Source of the DNA: UBA6136 sp041178325
GTDB taxonomy: Bacteria > Pseudomonadota > Gammaproteobacteria > Methylococcales > Methylococcaceae
NCBI GenBank assembly: GCA_041178325.1
Contig: JBEGVN010000069.1
Coordinates: 1-50,056 of the forward strand
Direction: 5' to 3'
DNA length: 50,056 nt
Shown: in pieces, positions 1-9,146 of the stretch
Position numbering within the stretch: position 1 is the stretch's first letter
How the letters are laid out: every line of letters begins with the position of its first letter
Notes under the pieces: model-generated
Seen by the model: the letters and a program-made list of their open reading frames with translations, nothing else
What the model was told of the DNA's origin: nothing
Databases searched by the model: none
Translations under genes and position numbers: made by a program

Positions 1-1079
1 AGGGTACGCATCATCTTGATGCCCCCCCCTGTCGAACCCGTGCATGCAGCAATGCAGCTGAGAAGAAGCATCCAGAGGGGCGCAAAAAGAGGCCACTCGT
101 TGTAGTTCTCGCTCGAAAAGCCGCAGTCGGTAGCGATGGATACCACGTTGAATGCGGCATGACGCAGGTTGGCCCCAAAGGTCGGATAGGTGCCTGCATG
201 CCAGAGAACCAGTCCAATGCCTAAGGCGCTTCCAAGGACCAGAACCAGATAAGGGCGGGCCTCCATATCGCGACTGTACGCTTCCAGGCTTTTTTCCCGG
301 AAGGCCGTGAAGTGCGTCGCGAAATTCATTCCGGCCAGCAGCATGAAGACAATGAGGACGGTTTCAATTTCCGCAGAATGGAAATAACCCACGCTCGCAT
401 CATGGGTTGAGAATCCCCCAAGGCTCATGGTGGCAAAAGCGTGACAAATGGCATCGAACCAGTCCATTCCCGCCGACTTGAGAGCGATGATGCAGGCCAG
501 TGTGATGAGGGCGTAGGTCAGCCACAGATTCTTTGCTGTTTCGGTGATTCTCGGCGTCAGCCGGCTATCCTTCATGGGGCCTGGGATTTCGGCCACATAA
601 AGCTGACGGCCACCCACCCCCAGAATAGGTAGGATGGCGACGGCCAGGACGATGATGCCCATGCCACCAAGCCAGTTGAGTTCGTGCCGCCAGAGATTGA
701 TGGAGGGGGGAAGGTAATCGAGGTTGCTGAGGACAGTGGCCCCCGTCGTTGAGAGGCCTGACATGGACTCAAAGTACGCATCCGTGAATCCCAGGCCTTC
801 AATATAGGCAAGCAGGGGGAGCGTCGATACGCTGGCCATGCCGACCCAGGTCACGAAGACCAGAATGAATCCGTCTCGCGCTTTCAATTCGACCTGAAAT
901 TGTCGCGTTACTGCCCAAAGGACGAGCCCGCTCCCCAGCGTCAACACCATGTCGAAAAGGAAGATCTCGAGAGTCCCATCGTCATAAAGAAGTGACGTCA
1001 GGATGGGTAGAAGATAGGTCAGGCTGTAGACGATCAGCATCAGACCGAAAATCCGAAGATGCGTCAGAAGTCGTTTCAT
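1..1079 (-). CDS. trkH: TrkH-type potassium uptake membrane subunit (partial, 3' end outside window)
   Basis: Read by hand on the minus strand, this frame is open for 359 codons from the ATG at 1079-1077 to the left edge. It begins MKRLLTHLRIFG and is strongly hydrophobic. Three P-loop filter segments typical of the Trk/Ktr/HKT superfamily are visible: STTGATV, SLGGFST and TDCGFSS; the fourth repeat's CTGSTGGGIK follows just before the edge. Family knowledge: TrkH is the K+-translocating inner-membrane subunit and works with the cytoplasmic NAD(H)/nucleotide-binding TrkA, which is not in this window. TrkH proteins are about 480 residues, so roughly the last quarter is missing. Its start overlaps the pgaD stop by four bases (ATGA), so translation is probably coupled to the pga genes. 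KtrB is the alternative; the length and the WLGGMGI segment favour TrkH. Confidence 0.9.
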   Translation of the reverse strand, partial: MKRLLTHLRIFGLMLIVYSLTYLLPILTSLLYDDGTLEIFLFDMVLTLGSGLVLWAVTRQFQVELKARDGFILVFVTWVGMASVSTLPLLAYIEGLGFTDAYFESMSGLSTTGATVLSNLDYLPPSINLWRHELNWLGGMGIIVLAVAILPILGVGGRQLYVAEIPGPMKDSRLTPRITETAKNLWLTYALITLACIIALKSAGMDWFDAICHAFATMSLGGFSTHDASVGYFHSAEIETVLIVFMLLAGMNFATHFTAFREKSLEAYSRDMEARPYLVLVLGSALGIGLVLWHAGTYPTFGANLRHAAFNVVSIATDCGFSSENYNEWPLFAPLWMLLLSCIAACTGSTGGGIKMMRT

Positions 1080-1537
1080 GGATTCGTTGGGCTTCTTTCC
1101 AGAGGTGAGGTTCGAGTGATGACGCCCTGTTCATCAAAGTGCACGGTGAGGTTCTGGATCGTCCGGGCGTGGTGCACATCCTCAGGATGGAGGGCCAGAG
1201 CATCCGGAATGTCTTTTTGAAGGGTTTTTGCAGTGGCGAAAGGTGCTTTCGGACGAACCAAATTTCGGATGAAGGTCCAGGCCGTCCAGATGAGGAGGAT
1301 TCCAAGAATCGTCAGTCCGTAGAGCTGCAACAAGTCGATCAGGCTTTTGTAGCCGCCAAACCAGCGCACCTCAGCGGAGAACTTGCGAACGCCCAAAAGC
1401 CAACCGCTCAGAGACACCAGAGGCACCAAAAAATAAATCCAAAGTGACCAGCAGGCCAGCGAAACAAACCAGGACCCCAGACGCTGCGTCAGACTCTGGA
1501 GGTGAGGGAGTTCAATGATCAGGTCTTCCTGCTTCAT
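1076..1537 (-). CDS. pgaD: PgaD-like subunit of poly-N-acetylglucosamine synthase
   Basis: A 153-residue protein with two hydrophobic segments (about 24-50 and 68-92) followed by a soluble tail. It lies directly downstream of pgaC with a 4-base ATGA overlap, the usual position of pgaD. Family knowledge: PgaD is a small two-helix inner-membrane protein that binds PgaC, and in E. coli cyclic-di-GMP stabilises the PgaC-PgaD complex that polymerises poly-beta-1,6-N-acetylglucosamine. PgaD sequences diverge widely, so the call rests mainly on size, topology and position. Its stop overlaps the start of trkH, which puts a K+ transporter in the slot after the exopolysaccharide genes. Confidence 0.8.
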   Translation of the reverse strand: MKQEDLIIELPHLQSLTQRLGSWFVSLACWSLWIYFLVPLVSLSGWLLGVRKFSAEVRWFGGYKSLIDLLQLYGLTILGILLIWTAWTFIRNLVRPKAPFATAKTLQKDIPDALALHPEDVHHARTIQNLTVHFDEQGVITRTSPLERSPTNP

Positions 1538-2901
1538 CGCTGACGAAGCCCTCGATCAATCGTGACCCAGACCGCACGTTGCCCCCGTTTCTTTCGGATG
1601 GCCCGGAAAAAGCCATTGACGGTGGTGCCGACGTTGATCAGCCAATAAACGATGGGGTACCAGATCATCCAATAGTAGTAGCGCGCCAGTCCGCCGGTCT
1701 TCCTTTCGTAGCGCGCATCGATGAAAAGGCTGACGCCAAATTGAATCAGGCAGGTGATGCTCAGCAACATGCTGGTCCAGCTGGGGGACAGATCCTCAAG
1801 TCGTTCACGGTGGGTTTCGTGGAAGAGCTCCATGGGCAGAAAAATGAGGGTCGCGAAGACGAGAAATGACCAGCTGATACTGATCACGGATTCCAGATAG
1901 AGCAACCACATAGCCCGCGAACGCCATCGCCACATCTCACCGAAATAACGGATGAGCACTTCAACGCCGCCCTGGGCCCAACGGGTCCTTTGCTTCCAGA
2001 GTCCCTGAAGGGTTTCGGGCATCAGAACCCAGCACAGGGCCCTGGGTTCGAAGCGAATAGTCCATCCCGCCAGCTGTAGTTTCCAACTGATGTCGATATC
2101 TTCGGTGACCATATCGGGGCTCCAGTAACCGACATCGGCCAGTGCCGATTTGCGAAAGGCACCAATGACCCCGGAGATCGTGAAAATTCGGCCATAGAGT
2201 CTCTGGGCGCGTTTGATCATGCCGACAATGGCCGAAAATTCTCCCACCTGAACCCGCCCGAGAAGTGTTGAGCGGTTACGGATTCTGGGATTTCCAGTGA
2301 CTGCCCCGACATCGGGATGCTTGATGAAGTGCCGCACAAGCCAGAGGATAGCGTCCGGGGCCAGGAGAGCATCGCCGTCGATACAGACAAGATAGGCACT
2401 GTCTGTCAGAAGGGCTGCAGTCCGGAGGCCTACCGCCTTGCCTTGGTTGCTCGCCAGATTGATGATCCTGAGGTTCGGATAGGTCGTGCAGAGTTCCTGC
2501 AGGATTTCAAGGGTGTTGTCCCGGCTGCCGTCATTGATGGCCAGAATGTCGAAATTAGGATAGTTCTGGGCAGCACAAAAGGCGATGGTTTCCCTGACAT
2601 TGTCGGCTTCGTTGTAACAGGGAACCAGAATCGAGACCTTGGGTGCCTCGCTTAAGACGGGCGGTTCCAGGACATCTCCCGCCTTACGCCGCTCATGTCG
2701 CCAAAAATAGACAACCGCCCCGATCATCCAGACGTAGGCCATGAAGAGCGGGTAATAGAACATGAACCGCGCCAAGGCATCATCGATTAATGACCACTCG
2801 GGTCGGGTGATGAGTGTTTCCAGTGACAAAGGTTCGGGAAAATCTCCGAGGAGACTACGAAGACGGGCGGTCCAATCCTCAATGGAGGGGTCAAGCTTCA
2901 T
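1534..2901 (-). CDS. pgaC: Poly-beta-1,6-N-acetyl-D-glucosamine synthase PgaC (GT2 family)
   Basis: A 455-residue processive glycosyltransferase family 2 protein of the usual PgaC/IcaA length. An N-terminal membrane segment (about 45-67) precedes the catalytic domain. The processive motifs are all present: D124 in INDGS, D175/D177 in CIDGD, T266-E267-D268, and QRTRW at 304-308. Several C-terminal membrane helices follow. It transfers GlcNAc from UDP-GlcNAc to the growing chain at the cytoplasmic face and moves the polymer through the inner membrane with PgaD. It starts eight bases after pgaB and overlaps pgaD by four bases, so pgaBCD is one transcription and translation unit. The ATG has no strong Shine-Dalgarno sequence, consistent with coupling to pgaB. 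Confidence 0.93.
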   Translation of the reverse strand: MKLDPSIEDWTARLRSLLGDFPEPLSLETLITRPEWSLIDDALARFMFYYPLFMAYVWMIGAVVYFWRHERRKAGDVLEPPVLSEAPKVSILVPCYNEADNVRETIAFCAAQNYPNFDILAINDGSRDNTLEILQELCTTYPNLRIINLASNQGKAVGLRTAALLTDSAYLVCIDGDALLAPDAILWLVRHFIKHPDVGAVTGNPRIRNRSTLLGRVQVGEFSAIVGMIKRAQRLYGRIFTISGVIGAFRKSALADVGYWSPDMVTEDIDISWKLQLAGWTIRFEPRALCWVLMPETLQGLWKQRTRWAQGGVEVLIRYFGEMWRWRSRAMWLLYLESVISISWSFLVFATLIFLPMELFHETHRERLEDLSPSWTSMLLSITCLIQFGVSLFIDARYERKTGGLARYYYWMIWYPIVYWLINVGTTVNGFFRAIRKKRGQRAVWVTIDRGLRQR

Positions 2902-2909
2902 CGCTAGGT

Positions 2910-4829
2910 TCAGGGTTTTACTTCGACCGCAAAGACTTGGTTCAGCGTGCTGAGTGCAGGCTGGTCTGAAAAGACATTATCGGGATAGTAACCGAGATGC
3001 TGTGCACCTGCCTTTCTCAGAAGACTGATCTGGCTCTTGAAGGTCTCCATAGGGATGGGTTTTTGGGTATTCCAGTCGACCGTCTGAAGCTCAAAGACCA
3101 TTTTTTCAAATCCCAAGGGGTATCGTCCGACCTTTTGGGCCAGTTCTTGCAGCCAAGCTGTGGGCTTTTCGGCCCTTTCCATGAAGGGCATGGCCTCAAT
3201 CGCGACATAGTCGTAGTGCGCAAGAAAAGCGGGTAGAGACTGGGCGTACCACTCCTCGCTTTCTGGCTGCATGACCGGGAGGGCATAGAGATTGCGCGCG
3301 GTTTTGAGATAAGGCCTGAAGAGTCTTGCGCGCTCGGTGAGGTAGTCGGTGTATTGGGCCATCAATTCGGTCTTATGCTGAGCCCAAGCCAGACGCATTT
3401 TTGGGGTGCCATGCAGCGTCTTGAAGTCTGATGGCAATCCCCAGACTTCCTGGGCATAGCGCAATGCCTTCGGCGAAACATCCTCATAGTCGGAGAGAAT
3501 GCCGTCATCGTGGAACAAGATGCCATCAAAGGAAGCAAATTTTGCAACATCTTCGAAAAGATCACCGACCCAGTGGCGGCCCTCGGGACTGAATGGGGAA
3601 ATCCGACTGTAGATATGCGATGGAACCTGTGGGCGACCCTCGCGCCATTCCATCACCCGCCATTCCTCAGGCACATCGGCTTTGTAGGCCATCATGGGCA
3701 TCCAAGCGTAAACCTTGACGCCCGCTCGGGTCTTGAGCTGCCAGGCTACTCGGTTAAAGAGATCCGCCTTCACCGGCAGGTGACGATTCGGAAAATAAAG
3801 CGCATCAGCATTCCCATCACCATCCGGATCCGAGTAGGCCTGAAGGTAGACCGTGTTGGCTCCGCTGGCCCTGATTCTCTCGATCACAGCACCCAGATTG
3901 CGTTCCGTCTGGTCGGGATCTCGATCATGGATGTAGTCCATGTCCAGATGGACCACCCGAAGCGGGCGGTCAGCCCGAAGGTTCTCAACGATCGCCGCGA
4001 ACTGTTTTTCGTTCGGATCATCAGCGATCAGAAGCCGATGCATGGCCCGAAGGTCAGCAAGGGTGTTAAGGCCGTCCCATAACGCCATGGTGTGGGGCAT
4101 GCCAGCATCACGAGCGGCTTCAATGAGCCATTCGTTGTATTCACCAAAGGGCCAGACGATGATGCGTGGCCTGACGCCCGCATGCTGCCAGATAAAGTTG
4201 GCGCTTTGTGCCACGGCCGTATTGATGCGTTGACGATATTCCTCATCATCTTCGTATTGGCGAAGATCCCCATCGAAGGCATGCGTTGTCGCTGCGGCCT
4301 GTTCGTTCCCCTGAGGATTCGAAAGAATGCCGTGATGAAGGTCATAGCTGTGGGAGGCGACCTCGACCAGTCCTGAATTGACGAGCTCACGGACTTGAGT
4401 CCAGCTCAGCAGCGTTTTGCCCGGGGGGCGTTCCGCTGCGGTTTCAGACTCCATCCATGTTCCCACCAGTGCCACCACGGCGGGGTAATGGTATTTTTTC
4501 AGTAGCGGAAATACGCGGCTGTAGAAGCTTTCATAGCCATCATCGAAGGTCAGGAGAATCGCTTTTTCCGGCAAGGCCTTGCCCCCTTTGGAGGCATTAA
4601 CGATGTCCTGATAACTCACTACATGGTAGCCCGACCGCTTGAGCCATGCGAAATGGCTTTCAAGGTGTTCCTGACAGACGGCAACCCGATCAAAAGGAGG
4701 AACGCGCTCTTCTTCAGGAATGATGTCGTGGTAGTTGAGGGTAACAAACGTATTGCCGGCGGCCTCGACGGCGAGGGCTTGCCATAAGGCAAGGCTGGCA
4801 AGAAACAAAATGACCGCGCGTAGGCGCAT
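2910..4829 (-). CDS. pgaB: Poly-GlcNAc N-deacetylase / glycosidase-like PgaB
   Basis: A 639-residue protein. The start at 4829 is preferred over the two upstream in-frame starts because AGAGG sits seven bases before it and it begins directly with a signal peptide (MRLRAVILFLASLALW). The N-terminal half is a polysaccharide deacetylase (CE4): NYHD near 32-35, TFDDG with D96/D97, and metal-binding SHSYDLH with H160 and H165. The C-terminal half, from about 300, is the GHL13-type domain of PgaB with acidic motifs such as HLDMDY and HDDGILSDYE. Family knowledge: PgaB partly deacetylates poly-GlcNAc in the periplasm so that it can be exported, and its C-terminal domain binds or cleaves the polymer. 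It is normally a lipoprotein, but no lipobox cysteine is seen here. The pgaA export porin is not adjacent; nhaD lies upstream instead. Confidence 0.93.
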   Translation of the reverse strand: MRLRAVILFLASLALWQALAVEAAGNTFVTLNYHDIIPEEERVPPFDRVAVCQEHLESHFAWLKRSGYHVVSYQDIVNASKGGKALPEKAILLTFDDGYESFYSRVFPLLKKYHYPAVVALVGTWMESETAAERPPGKTLLSWTQVRELVNSGLVEVASHSYDLHHGILSNPQGNEQAAATTHAFDGDLRQYEDDEEYRQRINTAVAQSANFIWQHAGVRPRIIVWPFGEYNEWLIEAARDAGMPHTMALWDGLNTLADLRAMHRLLIADDPNEKQFAAIVENLRADRPLRVVHLDMDYIHDRDPDQTERNLGAVIERIRASGANTVYLQAYSDPDGDGNADALYFPNRHLPVKADLFNRVAWQLKTRAGVKVYAWMPMMAYKADVPEEWRVMEWREGRPQVPSHIYSRISPFSPEGRHWVGDLFEDVAKFASFDGILFHDDGILSDYEDVSPKALRYAQEVWGLPSDFKTLHGTPKMRLAWAQHKTELMAQYTDYLTERARLFRPYLKTARNLYALPVMQPESEEWYAQSLPAFLAHYDYVAIEAMPFMERAEKPTAWLQELAQKVGRYPLGFEKMVFELQTVDWNTQKPIPMETFKSQISLLRKAGAQHLGYYPDNVFSDQPALSTLNQVFAVEVKP

Positions 4830-4872
4830 TGCCACACCTCTCATAGAGTTCGCACCCAATTATCAGATGGCG

Positions 4873-6330
4873 TCAGAAGTACCGACCATTCAAGAGGAAA
4901 TGCGTGACGATGCTGCCCGCATAGCCCAGAGCAATCACTGGACTCCATTTCAGGTGGGACATAAAGGAGTATTTCCCTTCCATCTGACCCAGAAGGCCAA
5001 CTCCAGCCGCTGATCCGATCGCCAGAAGGCTTCCTCCGACACCCGCCGTCAAGGTCACAAGAAGCCACTGGCCATGACTGATGTCCGGCGCCATGGTCAA
5101 GACCGCATACATGATGGTGCCGTTGTCGATGAAGGCCGAAACAATCCCCACCAGGATATTTGCCCAGGTCGCGCCGAGATCCTGATAGAGCGCATGGGAG
5201 GCGAGATGAAGGTAGCCCAGATAACTGAGTCCCCCGACACTGACCATCACGCCGTAGAAAAAGAGCAGGGTGTCCCACTCCAGTCGTGAAACATTATGGA
5301 AGACATCAAAAAAGAGGCCGTCTTCAGTCTTTTTGGCTACAGCGGTCTCGGAAAGAAGGCTGCTGTCGATCGCCGTCTGCGTAATATCACTCTCAGGGAC
5401 ACTTTCCTTATGGCGGGAACTATAAAGGTAGTAGAAGTAAAAGCTGAGATAGGACAAACCTGCCAGCATTCCCGCAGCGGGAGGAAGGTCGAGGAAGTTT
5501 TCAAAGCAGACTGCAGTCAGAATCGTCAGCAAGAAAAGAAACACGATTCCCATGGCTCCGCGGCGCATCGGTTTTGCCGCTTCAGGCGCGCTCGGGGCCC
5601 CTTTGGGAACCCAGAAATGCATGATGCTGGCCGGCAGGACGAAGTTGACGACAGCGGGTACGAACAGGGCAAAGAAACTGGCGAATGGAACCACTTCCTT
5701 TTGCCACACCAGAAGGGTCGTGATGTCGCCAAACGGGCTAAATGAGCCCCCGGCGTTGGTGGCGACGACCACATTGACGCAGGCCACGCTGATGAATTTG
5801 TTATTTTTTCTGCCCATGGCGAGGAGTACGGCTCCCATGAGGAGAGATGTCGTCAGGTTGTTGAGAACGGACGACATGAAGAAGGCAAGGGTTCCTGTAA
5901 CCCAAAAGAGCTTGCGATAGCCAAACTTCCTGCCCAGCAGCCATACCCTCAGGTTTTCAAACACGCCCCGCTGTTCCATCGCGTTGAGGTAGGTCATGGA
6001 TACAAGAATAAATAGGAAGAGTTCGGCATACCCTTCAAGGCTGGACCGGAACGCCTGTCCCGAATCGGCTCCCAAGCCCATGCGGGTATAAACGGTCGCA
6101 ATGAGTACCCAAATCAGGCTGGCCGCAAAGACCATCGGTTTGGACTTTCGTAACTGCGTGCTTTCTTCAAGCATCGCCAGAATGTAGGCAAGGAAAAAAA
6201 TCGCCAGTGAACCGTACCCGATCCAGCTTCGTGTCAGGTCCAGTTTGGGTTCGATCGCCTCAGCAAGGCAAAGACTCGGCATGCCGAGGATGAGCAGGAG
6301 GGGAAGGAGATGGCGATAGAAAGGTTTCAT
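4873..6330 (-). CDS. nhaD: NhaD-type Na+/H+ antiporter
   Basis: A 485-residue polytopic membrane protein with a cleavable-looking N-terminal hydrophobic segment (MKPFYRHLLPLLLILG), typical of NhaD. Ion-transporter superfamily signatures are visible: SSVLNNLTTSLLMG in the first half, NAGGSFSPFGDITT, and SAFIDNGTIMYAVLTM in the second half. Family knowledge: NhaD exchanges cytoplasmic Na+ (or Li+) for H+ and is common in haloalkaliphilic and marine gammaproteobacteria. It lies 43 bases upstream of pgaB on the same strand and could share its transcript. The ATG at 6330 has GGAATG about ten bases upstream. An arsenite or anion permease of the same superfamily is less likely, given the NAGG and FGDITT motifs. 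Confidence 0.9.
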   Translation of the reverse strand: MKPFYRHLLPLLLILGMPSLCLAEAIEPKLDLTRSWIGYGSLAIFFLAYILAMLEESTQLRKSKPMVFAASLIWVLIATVYTRMGLGADSGQAFRSSLEGYAELFLFILVSMTYLNAMEQRGVFENLRVWLLGRKFGYRKLFWVTGTLAFFMSSVLNNLTTSLLMGAVLLAMGRKNNKFISVACVNVVVATNAGGSFSPFGDITTLLVWQKEVVPFASFFALFVPAVVNFVLPASIMHFWVPKGAPSAPEAAKPMRRGAMGIVFLFLLTILTAVCFENFLDLPPAAGMLAGLSYLSFYFYYLYSSRHKESVPESDITQTAIDSSLLSETAVAKKTEDGLFFDVFHNVSRLEWDTLLFFYGVMVSVGGLSYLGYLHLASHALYQDLGATWANILVGIVSAFIDNGTIMYAVLTMAPDISHGQWLLVTLTAGVGGSLLAIGSAAGVGLLGQMEGKYSFMSHLKWSPVIALGYAGSIVTHFLLNGRYF

Positions 6331-6429
6331 GGGCTGACTTGCATTCCGTAGGGCTGATGATCAACTGGGACAGACAAGTCTGACTGCTGTTCCCTGCTTC
6401 AGATCAAGACGAAATCATACGCGAGAAGA

Positions 6430-6455
6430 CACGCATTCGTTAGAGCGAATGCGTG
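6430..6455. repeat. Perfect 10-bp inverted repeat (hairpin) downstream of the lipoprotein gene
   Basis: CACGCATTCG and CGAATGCGTG are separated by TTAGAG. The repeat lies 20 bases beyond the stop of the minus-strand lipoprotein gene and about 100 bases upstream of nhaD. There is no T-run on the minus-strand side, so it is not a classical intrinsic terminator; it may stabilise the 3' end or take part in Rho-dependent ending. Confidence 0.5.
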
Positions 6456-6474
6456 CCAGTGCAATAAAGGACAC

Positions 6475-6930
6475 TTACTCTGGATCGTAGGCCGGGCGAC
6501 CCATACTGTTCGGGTTGGTGAATGCTGAAATCCCATTGTTACCCCAGGGGCCAGATGGGCCCCATTGGGCTTGTTCGTTTTCGCCAATTTCATGAATCAG
6601 GAGATTCTGATTGGAGCGTTGCATGTCGACGGCCAGTTTCTGGAGCTTCATCATCTCCTGTTCGCGGCCCACGTAGAGGCAGCTACAGACAACGGGGTCC
6701 GGATACATGAAATAAACGGTTCCGCCCAGAGGAAGGCGAGTGACCTTGCTGGGGGGGAGCTTGGTCAGAAGATCCTGTCGTTCCTTCGTATCGGCGAGAA
6801 GAATTTTGAAGCCGGCTTCATGAAGCTGAAACTCCATGTTTCGTGCGGAGGATTCAGCGATCTCATGCTTGACCCCGGCGCAGCCTGCGAGGAGAAAGGA
6901 TGCGATCAGATAGAGGATGCGTGGGTTCAT
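6475..6930 (-). CDS. Hypothetical outer-membrane-type lipoprotein
   Basis: A 151-residue protein starting MNPRILYLIASFLLAGCAG: an N-terminal hydrophobic stretch followed by the lipobox LAGC, with the lipidated Cys at about residue 17. The ATG at 6930 is chosen over an upstream in-frame GTG because GGAAG lies eight bases before it and the signal peptide begins there. The mature part contains a CSC motif, a possible short helix (QEMMKLQKLAVDMQ) and a Gly/Asn/Pro-rich tail. I recognise no enzyme family. It follows trpS and the flavoprotein gene on the same strand, 23 bases behind the latter, so it is probably co-transcribed. Its function is unknown. Confidence 0.75.
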   Translation of the reverse strand: MNPRILYLIASFLLAGCAGVKHEIAESSARNMEFQLHEAGFKILLADTKERQDLLTKLPPSKVTRLPLGGTVYFMYPDPVVCSCLYVGREQEMMKLQKLAVDMQRSNQNLLIHEIGENEQAQWGPSGPWGNNGISAFTNPNSMGRPAYDPE

Positions 6931-6953
6931 GAAGGGGTCTTCCACTTAAGCGA

Positions 6954-7973
6954 TCAGTTTTTATAGGGCAAGGTTGCGGTAAACCCGTGAACCTTGGCTC
7001 TGGGTTTGAAGTCAGGCGGAGTCCATGGTTTGGTTTCTTGTCCGACGATAAACCGAGCCAGCCAAGTTGCCTGTTGTCGCACGGGAAGGACATAGGCGTA
7101 TATGTTACCGGTCTCACATTCGACGGCATCGCCAATCGCAAAGATGTAAGGGTCTGAGGTTCGAAGCCACGCATCCACAAGGATGCCTCGGCCGGTGCTG
7201 AGCCCTGCGGCCTGGGCCAACGCCATACGGGGTTTGAAGCCTGTCGAGAGGATTATGCCGGTGAAAGGCCCCAAGACCTCTTCTTCAAGTTCGATCTTAA
7301 GCGCTCCGTCAGAACCTTGAATCTTCGTGACCGTCTCGTTGAGTTTAAGGGTAATGCCTTGCTCTCTCAGGGTCTTCTCAAGGAGTAAGGCATCCGGGTC
7401 TTCGAGTTGCCGCTCCATCAAGGTGGGCAGGGGGTGGATCAGCGTCACGGCATCTCCGGCGCGAGCCATATCGGATGCAACTTCACAGCCGATCAGACCC
7501 CCACCGATGACGCCCCAGGAGGGGGTTGCCTCTGCTGCGAGAGCCTGCTCTCTCAAGCGACGCAGCCCAATCAGATCATCGAGACTGTTGACGAAACGCA
7601 GTTGCGCGCTGAATGGCTGGAATGACGGGGGCACGAAAGCCTCAGAGCCTGGCGCCAGAATGAGAAGATCATAGGATAACGAGCACTCTTGACCGTTCTC
7701 GAAAAAGCGAAGCTGACGCTTTTCGCGATCAATGGCAGTCGCGGTGCACCCGGCATTGATCTCGATCCCCATTGCTCTCAGGTTATCAAATGGCTTGAGG
7801 ATGATTTTTTCCTCGATGTCATCGCGGCTGAACCCGTGAGACAACATCGGGCGGGCATAATAGCCGTGAGTCTCCTGCGTCACGACCCTGATCGAGCGCT
7901 CAGGCATCAATTTGTGCAGTTCTTCAGCCAGCGTAATGCCACCAAGCCCTGATCCGATGATGACGGTCTCCAT
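6954..7973 (-). CDS. FAD/NAD(P)-dependent oxidoreductase, rubredoxin-reductase-like
   Basis: A 339-residue pyridine-nucleotide-disulfide oxidoreductase fold. An FAD-binding GSGLGG lies near residues 7-12, the NAD(P)-binding GVIGGGLIGCEVA at about 154-166, and the second FAD segment YIFAIGDAVE at about 276-285. There is no redox-active CxxxxC disulfide, which places it with rubredoxin/NorW/ferredoxin reductases rather than glutathione reductases. Such enzymes pass electrons from NAD(P)H to rubredoxin or a similar small carrier, but no rubredoxin gene is adjacent. At 339 residues it is shorter than typical rubredoxin reductases (about 380), mainly at the C-terminus. It starts three bases after the trpS stop, so the two are co-transcribed. 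The acceptor cannot be told from the sequence. Confidence 0.8.
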   Translation of the reverse strand: METVIIGSGLGGITLAEELHKLMPERSIRVVTQETHGYYARPMLSHGFSRDDIEEKIILKPFDNLRAMGIEINAGCTATAIDREKRQLRFFENGQECSLSYDLLILAPGSEAFVPPSFQPFSAQLRFVNSLDDLIGLRRLREQALAAEATPSWGVIGGGLIGCEVASDMARAGDAVTLIHPLPTLMERQLEDPDALLLEKTLREQGITLKLNETVTKIQGSDGALKIELEEEVLGPFTGIILSTGFKPRMALAQAAGLSTGRGILVDAWLRTSDPYIFAIGDAVECETGNIYAYVLPVRQQATWLARFIVGQETKPWTPPDFKPRAKVHGFTATLPYKN

Positions 7974-7976
7974 GGC

Positions 7977-8990
7977 TTAGCCTAAGGGTCGAATGCCAAC
8001 GCTATTGCGAATCTTGTTCATCAAGGGTCGCGACAGGCTCCGTGCCTTTTCAGCACCCTTTTGCAATGTTTCTTCGATCTGCTCGGGAGACTCCATCAGC
8101 GCATCGTAACGCTCCCGGGCCTCTTTGAGGTGTTCATTGAGGTACTCGAACAGTACCCCCTTCATTTCGCCCCAGCCGATGCCTTCGGCATAACGGGCCT
8201 TGATGGCCTGGGTTTCATCTGGTGTTGCAAATGCCTTATAAATGCTGAAAAGGGTACAAGTCTCGTGATCCTTGGGTACACCGGGTTCCAGAGAATTGGT
8301 TTTGATCTTGTTGATCAGCTTGCGAAAGGGCTTTTCGGCCATGAAGAGCGGGATCGTGTTGTCGTAGCTCTTGCTCATCTTGCGGCCATCGAGGCCGAGC
8401 AGGGTGGCCGTATCTTCGCTCACAACCGCTTCGGGAATGCTGAAGTGCTCGCCATAGATATGGTTGAAGCGTCCTGCAATGTCCCGCGCCATCTCGATGT
8501 GTTGGATCTGATCCTTGCCCACCGGAACTTTGTTGGCGTTAAAGATCAAGATGTCGGCAGCCATGAGGATGGGGTAGTTGAAAAGGCCCATGGTGACCCC
8601 TTTGTCAGGGTCGGCTTCTCCGGCGTCCTGATTGGCCTGTACGGACGCCTTGTAAGCATGGGCCCGATTCATGAGGCCTTTGGCAGTCACGCAGTTGAGC
8701 ATCCATGCCAGTTCCGCGATCTCCGGGACATCGGACTGGCGGTAGAAAACAGCGTTATCTGTGTCGAGCCCCAAAGCAAGCCAGGTGGCTGCAATTTCGA
8801 GTGTCGACTGGCGAACTCTCTCGGGTTCATGGCATTTGATCAGGGCGTGATAGTCAGCCAGAAAGTAAAACGGCAGGACATCGGCCCGGTGGCTCGCCTC
8901 AATGGCCGGGCGGATCGCACCGACATAGTTTCCAAGGTGCGGTGTGCCGGTTGTGGTAATGCCGGTCAGGACATGCTGTTTTGCGCTCAT
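7977..8990 (-). CDS. trpS: Tryptophanyl-tRNA synthetase
   Basis: A 337-residue class Ic aminoacyl-tRNA synthetase of normal bacterial length. The HIGH-equivalent motif TPHLGN is at 16-21 and the KMSKS loop at 204-208; GKDQ at 159-162 is also typical. It charges tRNA-Trp using ATP in the cytoplasm. It heads a three-gene minus-strand cluster with the flavoprotein and the lipoprotein. The Shine-Dalgarno sequence is weak. The 156-base divergent region to the next plus-strand gene must hold its promoter, but I could not assign one confidently. Confidence 0.97.
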   Translation of the reverse strand: MSAKQHVLTGITTTGTPHLGNYVGAIRPAIEASHRADVLPFYFLADYHALIKCHEPERVRQSTLEIAATWLALGLDTDNAVFYRQSDVPEIAELAWMLNCVTAKGLMNRAHAYKASVQANQDAGEADPDKGVTMGLFNYPILMAADILIFNANKVPVGKDQIQHIEMARDIAGRFNHIYGEHFSIPEAVVSEDTATLLGLDGRKMSKSYDNTIPLFMAEKPFRKLINKIKTNSLEPGVPKDHETCTLFSIYKAFATPDETQAIKARYAEGIGWGEMKGVLFEYLNEHLKEARERYDALMESPEQIEETLQKGAEKARSLSRPLMNKIRNSVGIRPLG

Positions 8991-9146
8991 GGTTCGTTCG
9001 GATGTTTCGAATGGAAGGGCCAGACCCCTGAATCAGGTGTGGTGGGTCGGCTTGGCGCTGGGAAAGATATCACAGGAACATCGGCCTGCCTTGGGGAGTC
9101 CGAGAGAGGACTGATTTACAATAGGCGAGGCTTATAGGAATTACGC

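Noticed and set aside
2317..2655. Open frame on the plus strand inside pgaC
   Set aside because: It is antisense to a well-supported gene, has no Shine-Dalgarno sequence and no family resemblance. The same applies to the many other antisense frames, for example in tex, fdsA and tldD.
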